Shown here: in pieces, positions 1-9,142 of the stretch | How the letters are laid out: each line of letters starts with the position of its first letter | Position numbering within the stretch: position 1 is the first letter of the stretch | NCBI GenBank assembly: GCA_947245585.1 | Contig: CAMXPV010000002.1 | Location: 99,083 to 163,082 of the forward strand | Length of the DNA stretch: 64,000 nucleotides | Direction: 5' to 3' | Source: an uncultured Lachnospiraceae bacterium | GTDB taxonomy: Bacteria > Bacillota > Clostridia > Lachnospirales > Lachnospiraceae | Notes under the pieces: model-generated | Databases searched by the model: none | Told to the model about the DNA's origin: nothing | Seen by the model: only the letters and a program-made list of their open reading frames with translations | Position numbers and translations under genes: made by a program

Positions 1-1
1 T

Positions 2-583
2 GTGGGAATGATTCAAACAGCTCAAAAAATTCTCAGAAAAAATCTTGATTTCATTCACATGGATATGAACAATCTTAGCTATGCCAATCAATTTGATCTT
101 ATCTTTTCCAATGCCGCCTTACATTGGGTAAAAGATCACAACCGGCTTTTACAAAATTCCCTTACCGCGTTAAAGACAGGCGGCAAGCTGTTATGGGACT
201 TTGGAAGCGACGGCAACTGTGCGCATTTTCTTGAAGTAATTCAGAAAAAGATTTCCGAAGATACTTATAAAGAATTTTTCACAAACTTTGAAATACCCTG
301 GTTTATGCCATCAAAAAATCACTATGAGAAGCTGATTGCAAACATCGGCTATTCCTCTTATACGATCAGCGAAATAAACAGGGACCGTTATTTCCAAACC
401 TCTGCCGAAATGATTAACTGGATTGACCAACCATGTATCGTGCCATTTATAGCATGTATACCCGATCCACTCAAAAATATCTTCCGCGAAGAAGTCATCG
501 CAGAAATGTTAGAAAAAACAAAACAGCCGGACGGCACCCATTTTGAAACCTTCCGCCGGTTACAAGTCTGCGCCCAAAAGTAG
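2..583 (+). CDS. Class I SAM-dependent methyltransferase, 5'-truncated by window edge
   Basis: Partial gene: the visible frame runs from the window edge to a stop at 583. The motif FDLIFSNAALHWV is the acidic-loop/strand-4 signature of type-11/trans-aconitate-type class I methyltransferases. The later GGKLLWDFG segment and the long helical insertion with a C-terminal FRRLQVCAQK strand also fit that family. The N-terminal glycine-rich SAM-binding loop (ExGxGxG) is missing and must lie upstream, so the GTG at 2 is not taken as the true start. It would transfer a methyl group from SAM to a small molecule; the substrate cannot be told. The next gene is on the same strand 113 bases on with its own ribosome site, so co-transcription is possible but not shown. 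Confidence 0.8.
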   Translation: MGMIQTAQKILRKNLDFIHMDMNNLSYANQFDLIFSNAALHWVKDHNRLLQNSLTALKTGGKLLWDFGSDGNCAHFLEVIQKKISEDTYKEFFTNFEIPWFMPSKNHYEKLIANIGYSSYTISEINRDRYFQTSAEMINWIDQPCIVPFIACIPDPLKNIFREEVIAEMLEKTKQPDGTHFETFRRLQVCAQK

Positions 584-695
584 CTGCTCCAATGTCCTAT
601 ACCTGCATCCACAGATAATCCTGCAGTTTTCCTGTCGCTTTGCACCAATCCCTGTCTGTGGCCATAACATAATAAAAAACCCCAGGAGTGATTTT

Positions 696-1193
696 ATGAA
701 CAATTATCAGACAACTCCAAGAATCGCTTTCACAGATCTTCTTTTGCGCGACCACCCCGATGCCACAGCCTGGATCAGGGGAAATACAGAAACCTCCACC
801 TTGAGCGGTATGGTCAAATTCTATCATACCATCTATGGCGGCGTGTTGGTTGAAGCACAGATTTTCGGCCTTCCCAATGTGGATATCCCCGGTTCCAGTA
901 ATTTTTATGCCATGCACATACATGAATCCGGAGACTGCAGCGGCCATTTTGAACACACCGGATCACACTATAACCCTGCAGATACGATTCATCCGAACCA
1001 TGCCGGCGATATGCCGCCGCTCCTCGGCTCTCAGGGATACGCCTACAGCGTCTTTTACGACAAGAGATTTACCATTCCGGAAATCATAGGAAAGTCTGTC
1101 ATTATACATGAAAATCCGGATGACTTCACCTCCCAGCCCGCCGGAAATGCCGGAGAAAAAATAGGCTGCGGCGAAATCAAACAGGCCGTCTGA
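696..1193 (+). CDS. Cu/Zn superoxide dismutase-like protein
   Basis: A 165-residue protein of the SOD_Cu family. The metal-ligand pattern is visible in order: MHIHESGDC (HxH plus the disulfide Cys), GSHYNP (bridging His), HPNHAGDMPPLL (Zn His/His/Asp) and IIHENPDD (last Cu His), with a C-terminal GCGE giving the second Cys. The ATG at 696 is chosen because CCAGGAGTG lies just upstream; the open frame extends further 5' but that part has no family similarity. There is no signal peptide, unlike most bacterial Cu/Zn SODs, which are exported. Superoxide dismutation is inferred from family and intact ligands; metal-binding or protein-binding homologs without SOD activity exist. The stop codon lies inside the hairpin of a terminator shared with the convergent gene. 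Confidence 0.85.
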   Translation: MNNYQTTPRIAFTDLLLRDHPDATAWIRGNTETSTLSGMVKFYHTIYGGVLVEAQIFGLPNVDIPGSSNFYAMHIHESGDCSGHFEHTGSHYNPADTIHPNHAGDMPPLLGSQGYAYSVFYDKRFTIPEIIGKSVIIHENPDDFTSQPAGNAGEKIGCGEIKQAV

Positions 1194-1206
1194 AAACAGA
1201 CGGCCT
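1183..1206. terminator. Bidirectional hairpin terminator between convergent genes
   Basis: A perfect 10-bp inverted repeat, AGGCCGTCTG / CAGACGGCCT, with an AAAA loop sits exactly between two convergent genes and overlaps the stop codon of the plus-strand one and the last bases of the minus-strand one. The flanking T-runs are poor, so termination efficiency is uncertain. Confidence 0.65.
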
Positions 1207-1955
1207 CATTCTCCCCCTTCCGCAGACGGGACACCTTCACCTTTCTTCCCGATACCGATCAAGTAAATCAGTTTGGGTTCTCCACCGGAAATATGTGCCA
1301 CCGCCTCCTGTAATGTTTCATAAGGTACGCTCTCTGTGTAGCAGCCATTTTCATCCCTGCGGTAAGCATTGTGCAGCACATATTTCCCATCCTGATTTCT
1401 GGTAATGCAGACTGTGTGAATCTGCGCGGTAATATCGTTTTTGTCATTATAAACAGTGGCTGTTATGACACCATGTCTCCTGCCAATCGAATCCACCGTC
1501 AGGCCGTCTTCCCCGTAAGCTGTCTCCACCGAAAAGCCATTTTTTCTGAAATAAGCCGCAACCGCCGTGGGCGTCGTTCCAAACGCGCCCCAGAGAGCCG
1601 CTCCGCGCGTTTCAAAGGTACGAATCAGCTCCGCCATGTATTGTTTTGACATCGGGCTGTCCAAAGCTTTTTTTGCATTGTACGCGGCAATGATTTCACA
1701 GCCGGCATAGCTCATACTGTGATGCCGCCCTACGCCAAACTGAATTTTCTTCCACTCGGCCTGGTTTTCAATATAGACATCTGCCATATCCCAGAATGCC
1801 CATTTTGTCTCTTCCAACCGAATACCATTTTCCCGGTAATGCCTCTTCCTGATAAAACCGGGCACCCCAAATAGTGAAAGCATCCGATATCCTCCCAACA
1901 AAATGCGATTGCTCACATGCCGGGGAATAAACGAACCAATCCATTTTCCTGTCAT
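1206..1955 (-). CDS. Putative papain-like (C39-type) cysteine peptidase-like protein
   Basis: A 249-residue protein with no signal peptide. Three spaced motifs fit a papain/C39-like fold: a Cys at the start of a helix (SYAGCEIIAAYNAKKAL), a His strand (IHTVCITRNQDG) and an Asn just after (YVLHNAY). This gives a plausible Cys-His-Asn set in the right order. The ATG overlaps the stop of the upstream PatB-type lyase (ATGA), so translation is coupled. That suggests an operon with the sulfur amino-acid enzymes, although no functional link to them is obvious. Clostridial proteins of this kind are usually annotated only as hypothetical. The peptidase call is by motif order alone; a non-catalytic or transglutaminase-like role is possible. 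Confidence 0.5.
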   Translation of the reverse strand: MTGKWIGSFIPRHVSNRILLGGYRMLSLFGVPGFIRKRHYRENGIRLEETKWAFWDMADVYIENQAEWKKIQFGVGRHHSMSYAGCEIIAAYNAKKALDSPMSKQYMAELIRTFETRGAALWGAFGTTPTAVAAYFRKNGFSVETAYGEDGLTVDSIGRRHGVITATVYNDKNDITAQIHTVCITRNQDGKYVLHNAYRRDENGCYTESVPYETLQEAVAHISGGEPKLIYLIGIGKKGEGVPSAEGGE

Positions 1956-3142
1956 TTTCCAATATCCGCAAGGGCCTTCCGAATCCTGTCCATCGCTTCT
2001 TTCAGCACGGTTCTCGGACAGGTCACGTTAATTCTCTGGAATCCCCTTCCACTCTCCCCAAATATTTTACCGCTGTCCAACCACAGCTTTGCCTTGTGTA
2101 TGATCAAATCGTCCAATTCTTCCACCGAAAGGCCCGTTCCTGAAAAATCCAACCAGACAAGATAAGTTCCCTCGTGCTCCGTCATGGTTACACCGGGCAA
2201 TTGTTCCTCCACATAATTTTTTACAAACAAAATATTGCCGCGGACATACTCCATCATGGCGCGATACCACTCCTCACCCTTGCTGTAGGCGGTCTCACAG
2301 GCCACAAGCCCCATCACGCCAAGCTGACTGATACCCGCCGCGTCAAGCTGCTTTTGGAACCGTCTCCGCAGATCCGGGTTAGGAATAAAGATATTCGACA
2401 TTACCATCGTAGCCAAATTAAAAGTCTTGCTCGGCGAAGTACAGGTAATGCTGATCTCTTCATACTCCTTTTTCAGTCCGGCAAACACGGAATGTTTCCC
2501 CTGAAAGATAAAATCGTGATGAATTTCGTCGCTCGCCACAATCACGCCATGCGCCACACAGATATCTCCCAGACGGATTAATTCCTCATCCGTCCAGACA
2601 CGCCCTACCGGATTGTGGGGGCTGCACAGGAAAAACAGCTTAATCTTATTTTCCACAATCTTTCTCTCAAAGTCTTCAAAATCTATATGATAGCGGTTAT
2701 CTTCTCCCCGGTAAAGGGTATTGCTCACCATGCGCCTGCCATTGTCCACAATCACTTCTGCAAAAGGATAATAAACCGGAAGCTGAATCAGCACCGCATC
2801 GCCCGGCTCTGTGTAAGCCTTCACCGCCATGGCAAGAGCCGTCACCACTCCTGGCGTCTTCACAAGCCAGCTCTCCTCAGGCTGCCAATCATGGTGGCTT
2901 ACCATCCAATCCCGCACAATCTCAAAATAAGGCGTCTGCACCTCACTATAGCCAAAAACACCCTCCTTCGCCCGCTCCACAAGCGCATCCTCCACATAGG
3001 AAGAAGTTTTAAAATCCATATCCGCCACCCATAGCGGCAGCAAATCCTCTGGCATTCCGTAGCTTGCCGCAAAATCATATTTCAGTGATCTGGTATTTTT
3101 TCTTTCTATTATACAATCAAAATCAAGATTTCTCTCTGCCAT
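1952..3142 (-). CDS. patB: PatB/MalY-type cystathionine beta-lyase (PLP C-S lyase)
   Basis: A 396-residue PLP fold-type I enzyme of the MalY/PatB branch. It starts with the family-typical ERKNTRSLKYD and LPLWVADMDF segments, has SPHNPVGRVW (Asn contacting PLP), SDEIHHDF (Asp pairing the pyridine nitrogen) and the Schiff-base lysine in TSPSKTFNLA. The family cleaves C-S bonds of cystathionine, cysteine or related thioethers to give homocysteine or sulfide, pyruvate and ammonia; it acts in the cytosol. It lies 62 bases downstream of a trans-sulfuration enzyme on the same strand and overlaps the next gene by ATGA. A good AAAGGAG precedes the ATG. In some bacteria MalY also has a regulatory role; nothing here shows that. 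Confidence 0.88.
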   Translation of the reverse strand: MAERNLDFDCIIERKNTRSLKYDFAASYGMPEDLLPLWVADMDFKTSSYVEDALVERAKEGVFGYSEVQTPYFEIVRDWMVSHHDWQPEESWLVKTPGVVTALAMAVKAYTEPGDAVLIQLPVYYPFAEVIVDNGRRMVSNTLYRGEDNRYHIDFEDFERKIVENKIKLFFLCSPHNPVGRVWTDEELIRLGDICVAHGVIVASDEIHHDFIFQGKHSVFAGLKKEYEEISITCTSPSKTFNLATMVMSNIFIPNPDLRRRFQKQLDAAGISQLGVMGLVACETAYSKGEEWYRAMMEYVRGNILFVKNYVEEQLPGVTMTEHEGTYLVWLDFSGTGLSVEELDDLIIHKAKLWLDSGKIFGESGRGFQRINVTCPRTVLKEAMDRIRKALADIGK

Positions 3143-3204
3143 GACTGATACTCCTTTTTCCTAATGTCCTTCTTACTCATTCCTCTTTGCTATTTCCTGC
3201 CTGC

Positions 3205-4362
3205 TTAGTCCGCCTTGCTCTTCCTAAAAACATATTCCAATTCCGCCAGAAGATCGTCGCCGTCCTCAATGCCAACCGACATACGAAGCGTGCTCTCGGT
3301 AATGCCGTTCTTCTCCCGAATTTCCTTCGGCACATCGGCATGGGTCTGGGTCGCCGGATAGGTAATTAGCGTTTCCACCCCGCCAAGGCTCTCCGCGTAC
3401 CGGATCAGTTTTACCTTTTCCAAAATGGCCAATGCAAATTCTTTGCTCTCCAGTTGAAAGGTGAGCATCGCGCCGAAGCCTCTGGCCTGCTTTTTCATGA
3501 CTTCATATCCCGGATGATCGGGAAGCCCCGGATAGATCACTTTCGCAACGCACGACTGTTCTCTAAGCCACTCTGCAATTCGTTTTGCATTTTCCTGCGC
3601 CCTCTCCATGCGCACGCCAAGGGTCTTGATTCCCCGCAGGATCAGCCAACTGTCAAGAGGCGCAAGCACCGCACCCGTTGTCTTGCTCAAGAATCTGAGT
3701 CTGTCCCGCAAATCCTCCCTATTGGTGACAAGAAAGCCCGCCAAGGTATCATTGTGCCCGCCCAGAAATTTCGTGCCGCTGTGAATCACGATATCTGCGC
3801 CCAGATCAAGGGGATTTTGAAAATAGGGCGATAAAAACGTATTGTCCACGATCAGAAACAGGTCATGCCGTTTCGCAATCTCCGATACCTTTTTGATATC
3901 TGTCACGTGCATCATGGGATTGGTGGGTGTTTCTATGTAAATGGCCTTTGTATTTTCCCTGATACAGCTCTCTATGTCCGCGTTACAGCAGTCGATACTG
4001 GTAAACTCTATTCCATTTTTTCTTGAAATATGTTCAAACAGACGAATACTCCCACCGTACAGATCCGCATCCACGATCAGATGATCTCCTGGTGCAAACA
4101 GTTCCATCATCAGGGATATCGCTGCCATTCCCGAGGATAACGCCAGAGCATCGATTCCATTTTCCAGAGAGGCAACCACCTTCTCCACCTGCTCTCTCGT
4201 TGGATTCTGTGCCCTGCTGTAATCGTAACCAGTGCTCTGCCCAAAACCCGGATGGGCAAAGGTGGCCGATTGATAAATAGGGAAGCTGACCGCGCCGTAG
4301 TGGGAAAGCCGCGCCCCTTCCTCCTCCAAATGAATACATTTCGTTCCGATTCCCCGTGCCAT
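3205..4362 (-). CDS. Cys/Met metabolism PLP enzyme (cystathionine gamma-synthase / lyase family)
   Basis: A 385-residue member of the Cys_Met_Meta_PP family at full family length. Visible motifs are YDYSRAQNPTREQVE near the N terminus, ALSSGMAAI (phosphate binding), LYGGSIRLFEH, VDNTFLSPYFQNP, and the PLP lysine in HSGTKFLGGHNDTLAG. A GVETLITYPATQTHAD segment and a LRMSVGIED C terminus complete the family pattern. Members are cystathionine gamma-synthase, cystathionine beta/gamma-lyase, O-acetylhomoserine sulfhydrylase or methionine gamma-lyase, and sequence by eye does not separate them. With PatB directly downstream, a synthase-plus-lyase pair making homocysteine from cysteine is the simplest reading. 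A GGAGGAGC ribosome site precedes the ATG. No T-box or SAM riboswitch was recognised in the short upstream gap. Confidence 0.85.
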   Translation of the reverse strand: MARGIGTKCIHLEEEGARLSHYGAVSFPIYQSATFAHPGFGQSTGYDYSRAQNPTREQVEKVVASLENGIDALALSSGMAAISLMMELFAPGDHLIVDADLYGGSIRLFEHISRKNGIEFTSIDCCNADIESCIRENTKAIYIETPTNPMMHVTDIKKVSEIAKRHDLFLIVDNTFLSPYFQNPLDLGADIVIHSGTKFLGGHNDTLAGFLVTNREDLRDRLRFLSKTTGAVLAPLDSWLILRGIKTLGVRMERAQENAKRIAEWLREQSCVAKVIYPGLPDHPGYEVMKKQARGFGAMLTFQLESKEFALAILEKVKLIRYAESLGGVETLITYPATQTHADVPKEIREKNGITESTLRMSVGIEDGDDLLAELEYVFRKSKAD

Positions 4363-4461
4363 ATGCTCCTCCTGCTGTCCGCCTGTTCTCTTGTTTAGAA
4401 ATCAACTTAGCATCTTTGTTGTCTGATTTCTTATTAAGTATATCAGATTACTAGGAAATAA

Positions 4462-5340
4462 TCAATCCCCATATTTTCTGATCTCCCCAAGAGAAAACGT
4501 AATCTCTCCCTCCACTTCCTCCAGACAGACTTCCGCCTCCAACTCCAACATCTCGTCATACTGGGGTGCCGCCCAACAATTCACCACATAGCCCGGCGTC
4601 ACCTTCAGAGAAATCGTGTCCCCAAGTTCAAAGCTGGCAATATCGCCCACGCCCAAAGCATCCACTAGCGGCTTCTCCGGGTCTGCCTGTTCCATAAGCT
4701 GCTCATCCTCCGCCATCCATGATAAATCCAACGCATACAGTTCCCTGTTTCCCTGCTTATCATATAGGGTAAACTGACCGGTTTCTTCCTCATAAGAAAA
4801 GGAAAGCCGTTCCTCTAGTAGAGATCTATAATCACCATAAGCAAAGCAAAAATCTTCCAGTTCCCCGTCCCCGTTTTGCCGCAGGACATGAAGTTCCTCC
4901 GCCGCAAGGCCCGTCCCCGTAAAATTGTGCAGGGAAACCTGCAGCTGTCCGTCCTCCTGATTCCAATACACCCGGGGCATAATAAGCCTGGGTGAAGTAT
5001 AATACCAGTCGAAATAGTACGGCGTATCTCCCTTAAATACGGCAACGCCCTCTCTGTCATACTCCTCGTCGTTGTAGCCGTACATCCTGATATCCGCCTC
5101 CGGGATCTCGGCAAGAAAGAGAATCTCCTGCATCGGAAAATCTATGTCTTCAAGCTTCTTCGGTTCTACATTCTTCCAATCCACATTCCGCAGCCGCTGC
5201 ATCACCCCGTCCACAGCCATATCATCTTCTGCACCGTCTTCCCGATTAGACAGTAAAACAAAAACGAAAGCCGCGACCACCGCGATCACACCGAAAACGA
5301 CTGCGCCATATAGAGATTTCCATTTGTTTCTTTCGCTCAT
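4462..5340 (-). CDS. Hypothetical protein with one N-terminal membrane segment
   Basis: About 292 residues. A short basic N terminus (MSERNKWK) is followed by one hydrophobic helix (about residues 8-30) and an acidic, probably extracytoplasmic domain rich in Asp/Glu and aromatic residues. The ATG at 5340 is preferred because AAGGAA lies 5 bases upstream; an in-frame ATG at 5382 would add 14 residues and overlap the upstream gene. It is the second gene of a pair with the lipoprotein at 5366-6682, 25 bases apart, so they are probably co-expressed at the cell surface. I do not recognise the family and assign no function. Confidence 0.7.
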   Translation of the reverse strand: MSERNKWKSLYGAVVFGVIAVVAAFVFVLLSNREDGAEDDMAVDGVMQRLRNVDWKNVEPKKLEDIDFPMQEILFLAEIPEADIRMYGYNDEEYDREGVAVFKGDTPYYFDWYYTSPRLIMPRVYWNQEDGQLQVSLHNFTGTGLAAEELHVLRQNGDGELEDFCFAYGDYRSLLEERLSFSYEEETGQFTLYDKQGNRELYALDLSWMAEDEQLMEQADPEKPLVDALGVGDIASFELGDTISLKVTPGYVVNCWAAPQYDEMLELEAEVCLEEVEGEITFSLGEIRKYGD

Positions 5341-5365
5341 CTTGTTCCTTTCCGCATCGAATTTG

Positions 5366-6682
5366 CTACCCTGCAAATACACAAAAAGGCATAACCGATA
5401 TCTGCGTCACCTTGTTATCCTCCGCCGAAAACCAGATACTGATATTGCCGAACCCATCCCCGGTAATGAGGCAGTTCTCCGCTTCCCCATAAGGGGACGC
5501 GTAAAACCCATAAGCCTGCAGCTTTTCCCACGCGCTGTCCACACTGATACCGGGATAAATGCCGAAAATCGTCACATCTCCCACTTTCTCACCGGAATAA
5601 GAAAGGTCGCCCGCATCTAGCGCCGTGAAGGAAAAGACCTCTTTCCCGTCAACCAATCCCACCGTATGCTCCTCAAAATTCGGCTCCGGCTGTTCCAACT
5701 CCACACCGTATTTCTCTGAAAGGAGGTTCTTTGCCGCGTCAAGAAAACGATCCTCGTGTAAAATCAACAGTCCAAGATCGTCCGCCGTATCGGTTCGATC
5801 CCTGCCCGCTTCCTCGGCTTTCAGTCTCAGATAGGCAGGCGCAAAATCGGCATAGGATTCGTATTGCAATGGTTGATAAGGAACGGCTGTCTCCTGTGCG
5901 CCCTCCATCATACCTTGATACCACGCTTCATAATCCGCCTGATTATATTTAAAGTCTTCATATTCGTAGGATGGTTCCGCACCTTCCGAAATATGAAACA
6001 GCGTCCCGTCCCCATCCGTGTCCAGATCATCGGGAAAGGGCTGGCCCTCGTACTCATCATACAATTCCTTATCCCATGTTTGCACATAAGCAATCTGCTG
6101 ATAGGAATCGCTCTCCGCTTCATACTGATAAAGTGCAAAGGGCCAAAATTCCCCATGCGTATGATTGTGGGAAGCCTCCGCTTTCACCATACCGTTGTCA
6201 TAATAGGTAAGCGACGGCCACACTGTCAACTCGCGATTCAATTCACCAAGAACCGGATCAAAGTCATAGATAATCTCCATCATACCCGCCATAGTAGCAT
6301 TGGCATAGCAGATGATCAGTTCCTCCCTGCCGTCCCCGTCGATATCCGTCACTGCAAAACGATTGTCGCTCATCTTCCCAAACCCGTTTTCTAAGGAGGA
6401 TGTGTCTAGCTCTCCGTCAGGAAGCTGCCACCCCGCCGTGATCTGGGACAAGATACCGGCATAATAGTGCCTGACTTGTGCCGCATACAAAGCCTGCGCA
6501 TCATCCGCATCTTCCGCATTTTCCTCATGGGACGCCGCCGTTTCCTCTGCATCTGCACTGATTGGCTCAATCTCAAGTTGTTCCGGTTTAGCCTCTTTCC
6601 CACCGCAGCCAACAAAAAGTACACTGGCTGCACACAAGAAAACGATACCCTGTTTCTTGAAACTTCCCTTTTCTCTTTTCAT
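5366..6682 (-). CDS. Putative lipoprotein with DxDGDGxEEL (FG-GAP/EF-hand-like) motif
   Basis: About 438 residues. A basic start (MKREKGSFKKQG) and hydrophobic stretch end in LFVGCGG, a near-canonical lipobox, so the mature protein is probably tethered outside the membrane. The ATG at 6682 follows a GAGG site; the open frame extends 44 codons further 5' but that part does not look like protein. In the mature part, TDIDGDGREELIICYAN is a calcium-loop type motif common in Clostridial surface lipoproteins, and LDTDGDGTLFHI may be a second such loop. The C-terminal part holds a separate domain around VGDVTIFGIYPGISVDSAWEKL that resembles small repeat domains in secreted proteins. Function is unknown. 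Confidence 0.7.
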   Translation of the reverse strand: MKREKGSFKKQGIVFLCAASVLFVGCGGKEAKPEQLEIEPISADAEETAASHEENAEDADDAQALYAAQVRHYYAGILSQITAGWQLPDGELDTSSLENGFGKMSDNRFAVTDIDGDGREELIICYANATMAGMMEIIYDFDPVLGELNRELTVWPSLTYYDNGMVKAEASHNHTHGEFWPFALYQYEAESDSYQQIAYVQTWDKELYDEYEGQPFPDDLDTDGDGTLFHISEGAEPSYEYEDFKYNQADYEAWYQGMMEGAQETAVPYQPLQYESYADFAPAYLRLKAEEAGRDRTDTADDLGLLILHEDRFLDAAKNLLSEKYGVELEQPEPNFEEHTVGLVDGKEVFSFTALDAGDLSYSGEKVGDVTIFGIYPGISVDSAWEKLQAYGFYASPYGEAENCLITGDGFGNISIWFSAEDNKVTQISVMPFCVFAG

Positions 6683-6814
6683 ATGATACCTCGTCTCTCC
6701 CTGTCGATGTCTGTAGTCTGCTGAGTCTGCGGCTATTATAGCATAATCCCAATACAAAAACAGCCCCCGGAAAGAAACCTTTCCGAGAGCCGTAAGTAAA
6801 TGCAATATTTTCAC

Positions 6815-9118
6815 TCAAACAGCGGAGGCAATAATCTCCATCTGTCCCTGTAACGCCACCTCGCCATAACCGCTAGGCAGGATAAAGTGATCCCCCTTTT
6901 GTATCAATTGTCCGTTGATCAAGCCTTCTCCCGCAACCACACTCATAATCAGGAACGGGTTCTCCTGTTGGAAGGAAATTTGATTTGCCACATCAATCTT
7001 CCACACCTTATAATACGGACAGGAAATCAACAGATTTTTCTGATCTTTCGGCAGATTGTCCGCCTGCTTCACACTCTCCTGCGCAGGTTTTGCGGGAACC
7101 GTGATCACATCGATGCTCTGCTCCACATGAAGCTGTCTGGGCTTTCCGTCCGTCAACCTGTCATAGTCATAAACACGGTAGGTAATATCAGAGTTCTGCT
7201 GTGTCTCCAAAAGCATAATACCGCCCTTGATAGCATGCACCGTGCCGGGATCTATCTGGATAAAGTCCCCCTTCTTTACGGGCAGTTCCCTGATAAACTC
7301 CGTCCATCTGCCCTCCCTGATCATGGCCGTCAGTTCTTCCTTATCCTTTGCGTTGTGACCGATCACTAATGTGGAATCTTCCTCACAGTCCAAAATATAC
7401 CAACACTCCGTCTTTCCAAGGGAGCCGTTTTCATGCGCCTTCGCATAGGCATCATCGGGATGCACCTGAATGCTTAAATCTGTCTTTGCATCAATGATCT
7501 TAGTCAGAAGTGGAAATCTGTCAAGCCCCGTATTTCCGAAAAGTTCCGGTTCTTCCCTCCAAAGCTGTGACAAGGTTTTTCCCGCATAAATGCCCTCTTT
7601 CACCGTACAGTCCCCGTTCGGATGAGCGCTGACCGCCCAACACTCTCCCGTGCCTTCCCCCGGGATCTGATAGGGCCAGTCTGTGCCAAGGCGTTCTCCG
7701 CCCCAGATCATCTGCTTGAAAACTGGATTCAAAAATAAAATCGGTTTTTCCTTCTGATTCACTGACAATACCTCCCCGTTTGACTCCATCACCCTCTGAT
7801 ACCAATAAGCGGAATCCTTTGCAATCCGCTTCTGGGTCTGAAAATCCACATACACCAGACCAAACCGCTCGGTATACCCTTTGTTCCACTCAAAATTATC
7901 CAAAAACGTCCACTCAAAATACCCTCTCACATCCACGCCGTCATCCGCCGCCGTCTGCAGTGCCGACAGATATTTATCCAAAAAGGTAATCCGGTTGGGA
8001 TCATGCACTCTTCCATCCCGCGAAACGATATCGTGACAGGACATTCCATTCTCTGTGATATACAGCGGCATTCTATATCTTTCGTATAAGAACTTCACAC
8101 CCCAGTACAGGCACTCCGGCGTCACCGGCCACCCCGCAGCAGTTTTCGGGAAACCTGCCGGTCTGTCCACAAACTCCGGCCCGCCATCCTCACCTGCCCG
8201 AATCATATAGCCGTTATAAATATTCTGCCCCATAAAGTCTAACGGCTGTGCAATCAATTCCATATCTTCCTTTGTTATTTTGGGCAGATACTCCTTGAAT
8301 TTTTCAAGGCCCTCTTCGGGATAATGACCCAAAAATACGGGATCGGAAAACCATGCTACATTCCAGGTCCAGTTGTCGATCGGATTATAGAAGGAGAACA
8401 ATACCCGTCTTGCCGCCTCAATATCAGCAGGATCATCGCTTGCCGGATAGGCCATGCCGCAGGTGGGCGCATAACCGATCTTGATCGGCCGCTTCGCATA
8501 TTTTCGCAGATTGATTACCGCCTGCCCGTGGGCGCGCAGCGCGTTGTGAGTGATCTGAAAGGTATCCTTCACAGGCAGCTTTTTCCCCGGCGCATTGACA
8601 CCATGCAGATGTCCAAGCCCCACAAAGCACTGCGGCTCATTTAGGGTAATAAAATATTCACACAGATCGGAGAAATTCTCCGCCACCACCTTTGCATACT
8701 CGCCAAACCAATCAATGATTTCCTCATTCAGCCAACCGCCTCTATCCTGTAACGCCTGGGGCAGTTCCCAGTGATACATCGTAATATAAGGCGTGATGCC
8801 GTTCTTCTTCATTTCCAAAATCATATCCCGGTAAAGCGCAACACCCTTTTCGTTCACACGTCCCGTTCCCTCCGGCAAAAGCCTTGCCCAATTCATGGAA
8901 AACCGGTAAGCTTTCACGCCAAGCAGACGCATCATCTTATAGTCATCCTGATAGCGGTGCATATGGTCACAGGACACATAGGCATCCGTGTGATCGGTAA
9001 TACCGCCCTCCTCCGTAAAGGTGTCCCAAATCATTTTCCCCGCGCCGTCATCCGGATCCTTTCCCTCTACCTGATAGGCGCTGCCGGCCACGCCCCATAC
9101 AAAATCCTTCCGAAACAT
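6815..9118 (-). CDS. Fusion: GH1 beta-glucosidase/6-phospho-beta-glucosidase + class I mannose-6-phosphate isomerase (ManA)
   Basis: A 767-residue fusion of two full-length enzymes. Residues 1-~448 are a GH1 glycosidase: FVWGVAGSAYQVEG start, acid/base Glu in ITLNEPQ, nucleophile Glu in YITENGMS, and EWTFLDNFEWNKGYTERFG near its end. Residues ~455-767 are a type I phosphomannose isomerase with the zinc ligands in SIQVHPDDAYA, GKTECWYIL and PGTVHAI, plus QQNSDITYRVYDYDR. A short linker (NGEVLSVNQKEKP) joins them with no stop or frameshift. GH1 hydrolyses beta-glycosides or their 6-phosphates; ManA interconverts mannose-6-P and fructose-6-P. It follows the SGNH hydrolase gene by 24 bases with an AAAGGAG site, so the pair is probably one carbohydrate operon. 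Confidence in each domain is high; which sugar links them is inference. Confidence 0.9.
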   Translation of the reverse strand: MFRKDFVWGVAGSAYQVEGKDPDDGAGKMIWDTFTEEGGITDHTDAYVSCDHMHRYQDDYKMMRLLGVKAYRFSMNWARLLPEGTGRVNEKGVALYRDMILEMKKNGITPYITMYHWELPQALQDRGGWLNEEIIDWFGEYAKVVAENFSDLCEYFITLNEPQCFVGLGHLHGVNAPGKKLPVKDTFQITHNALRAHGQAVINLRKYAKRPIKIGYAPTCGMAYPASDDPADIEAARRVLFSFYNPIDNWTWNVAWFSDPVFLGHYPEEGLEKFKEYLPKITKEDMELIAQPLDFMGQNIYNGYMIRAGEDGGPEFVDRPAGFPKTAAGWPVTPECLYWGVKFLYERYRMPLYITENGMSCHDIVSRDGRVHDPNRITFLDKYLSALQTAADDGVDVRGYFEWTFLDNFEWNKGYTERFGLVYVDFQTQKRIAKDSAYWYQRVMESNGEVLSVNQKEKPILFLNPVFKQMIWGGERLGTDWPYQIPGEGTGECWAVSAHPNGDCTVKEGIYAGKTLSQLWREEPELFGNTGLDRFPLLTKIIDAKTDLSIQVHPDDAYAKAHENGSLGKTECWYILDCEEDSTLVIGHNAKDKEELTAMIREGRWTEFIRELPVKKGDFIQIDPGTVHAIKGGIMLLETQQNSDITYRVYDYDRLTDGKPRQLHVEQSIDVITVPAKPAQESVKQADNLPKDQKNLLISCPYYKVWKIDVANQISFQQENPFLIMSVVAGEGLINGQLIQKGDHFILPSGYGEVALQGQMEIIASAV

Positions 9119-9142
9119 ATGTACGTCTCCTTTCTTCGTTTC

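Noticed and set aside
597..664. Minus-strand peptide-like stretch (DRDWCKATGKLQDYLWMQV) upstream of the SOD-like gene
   Set aside because: Looks protein-like but is only about 20 residues, has no start with a ribosome site and no recognisable continuation; could be chance or a relic.
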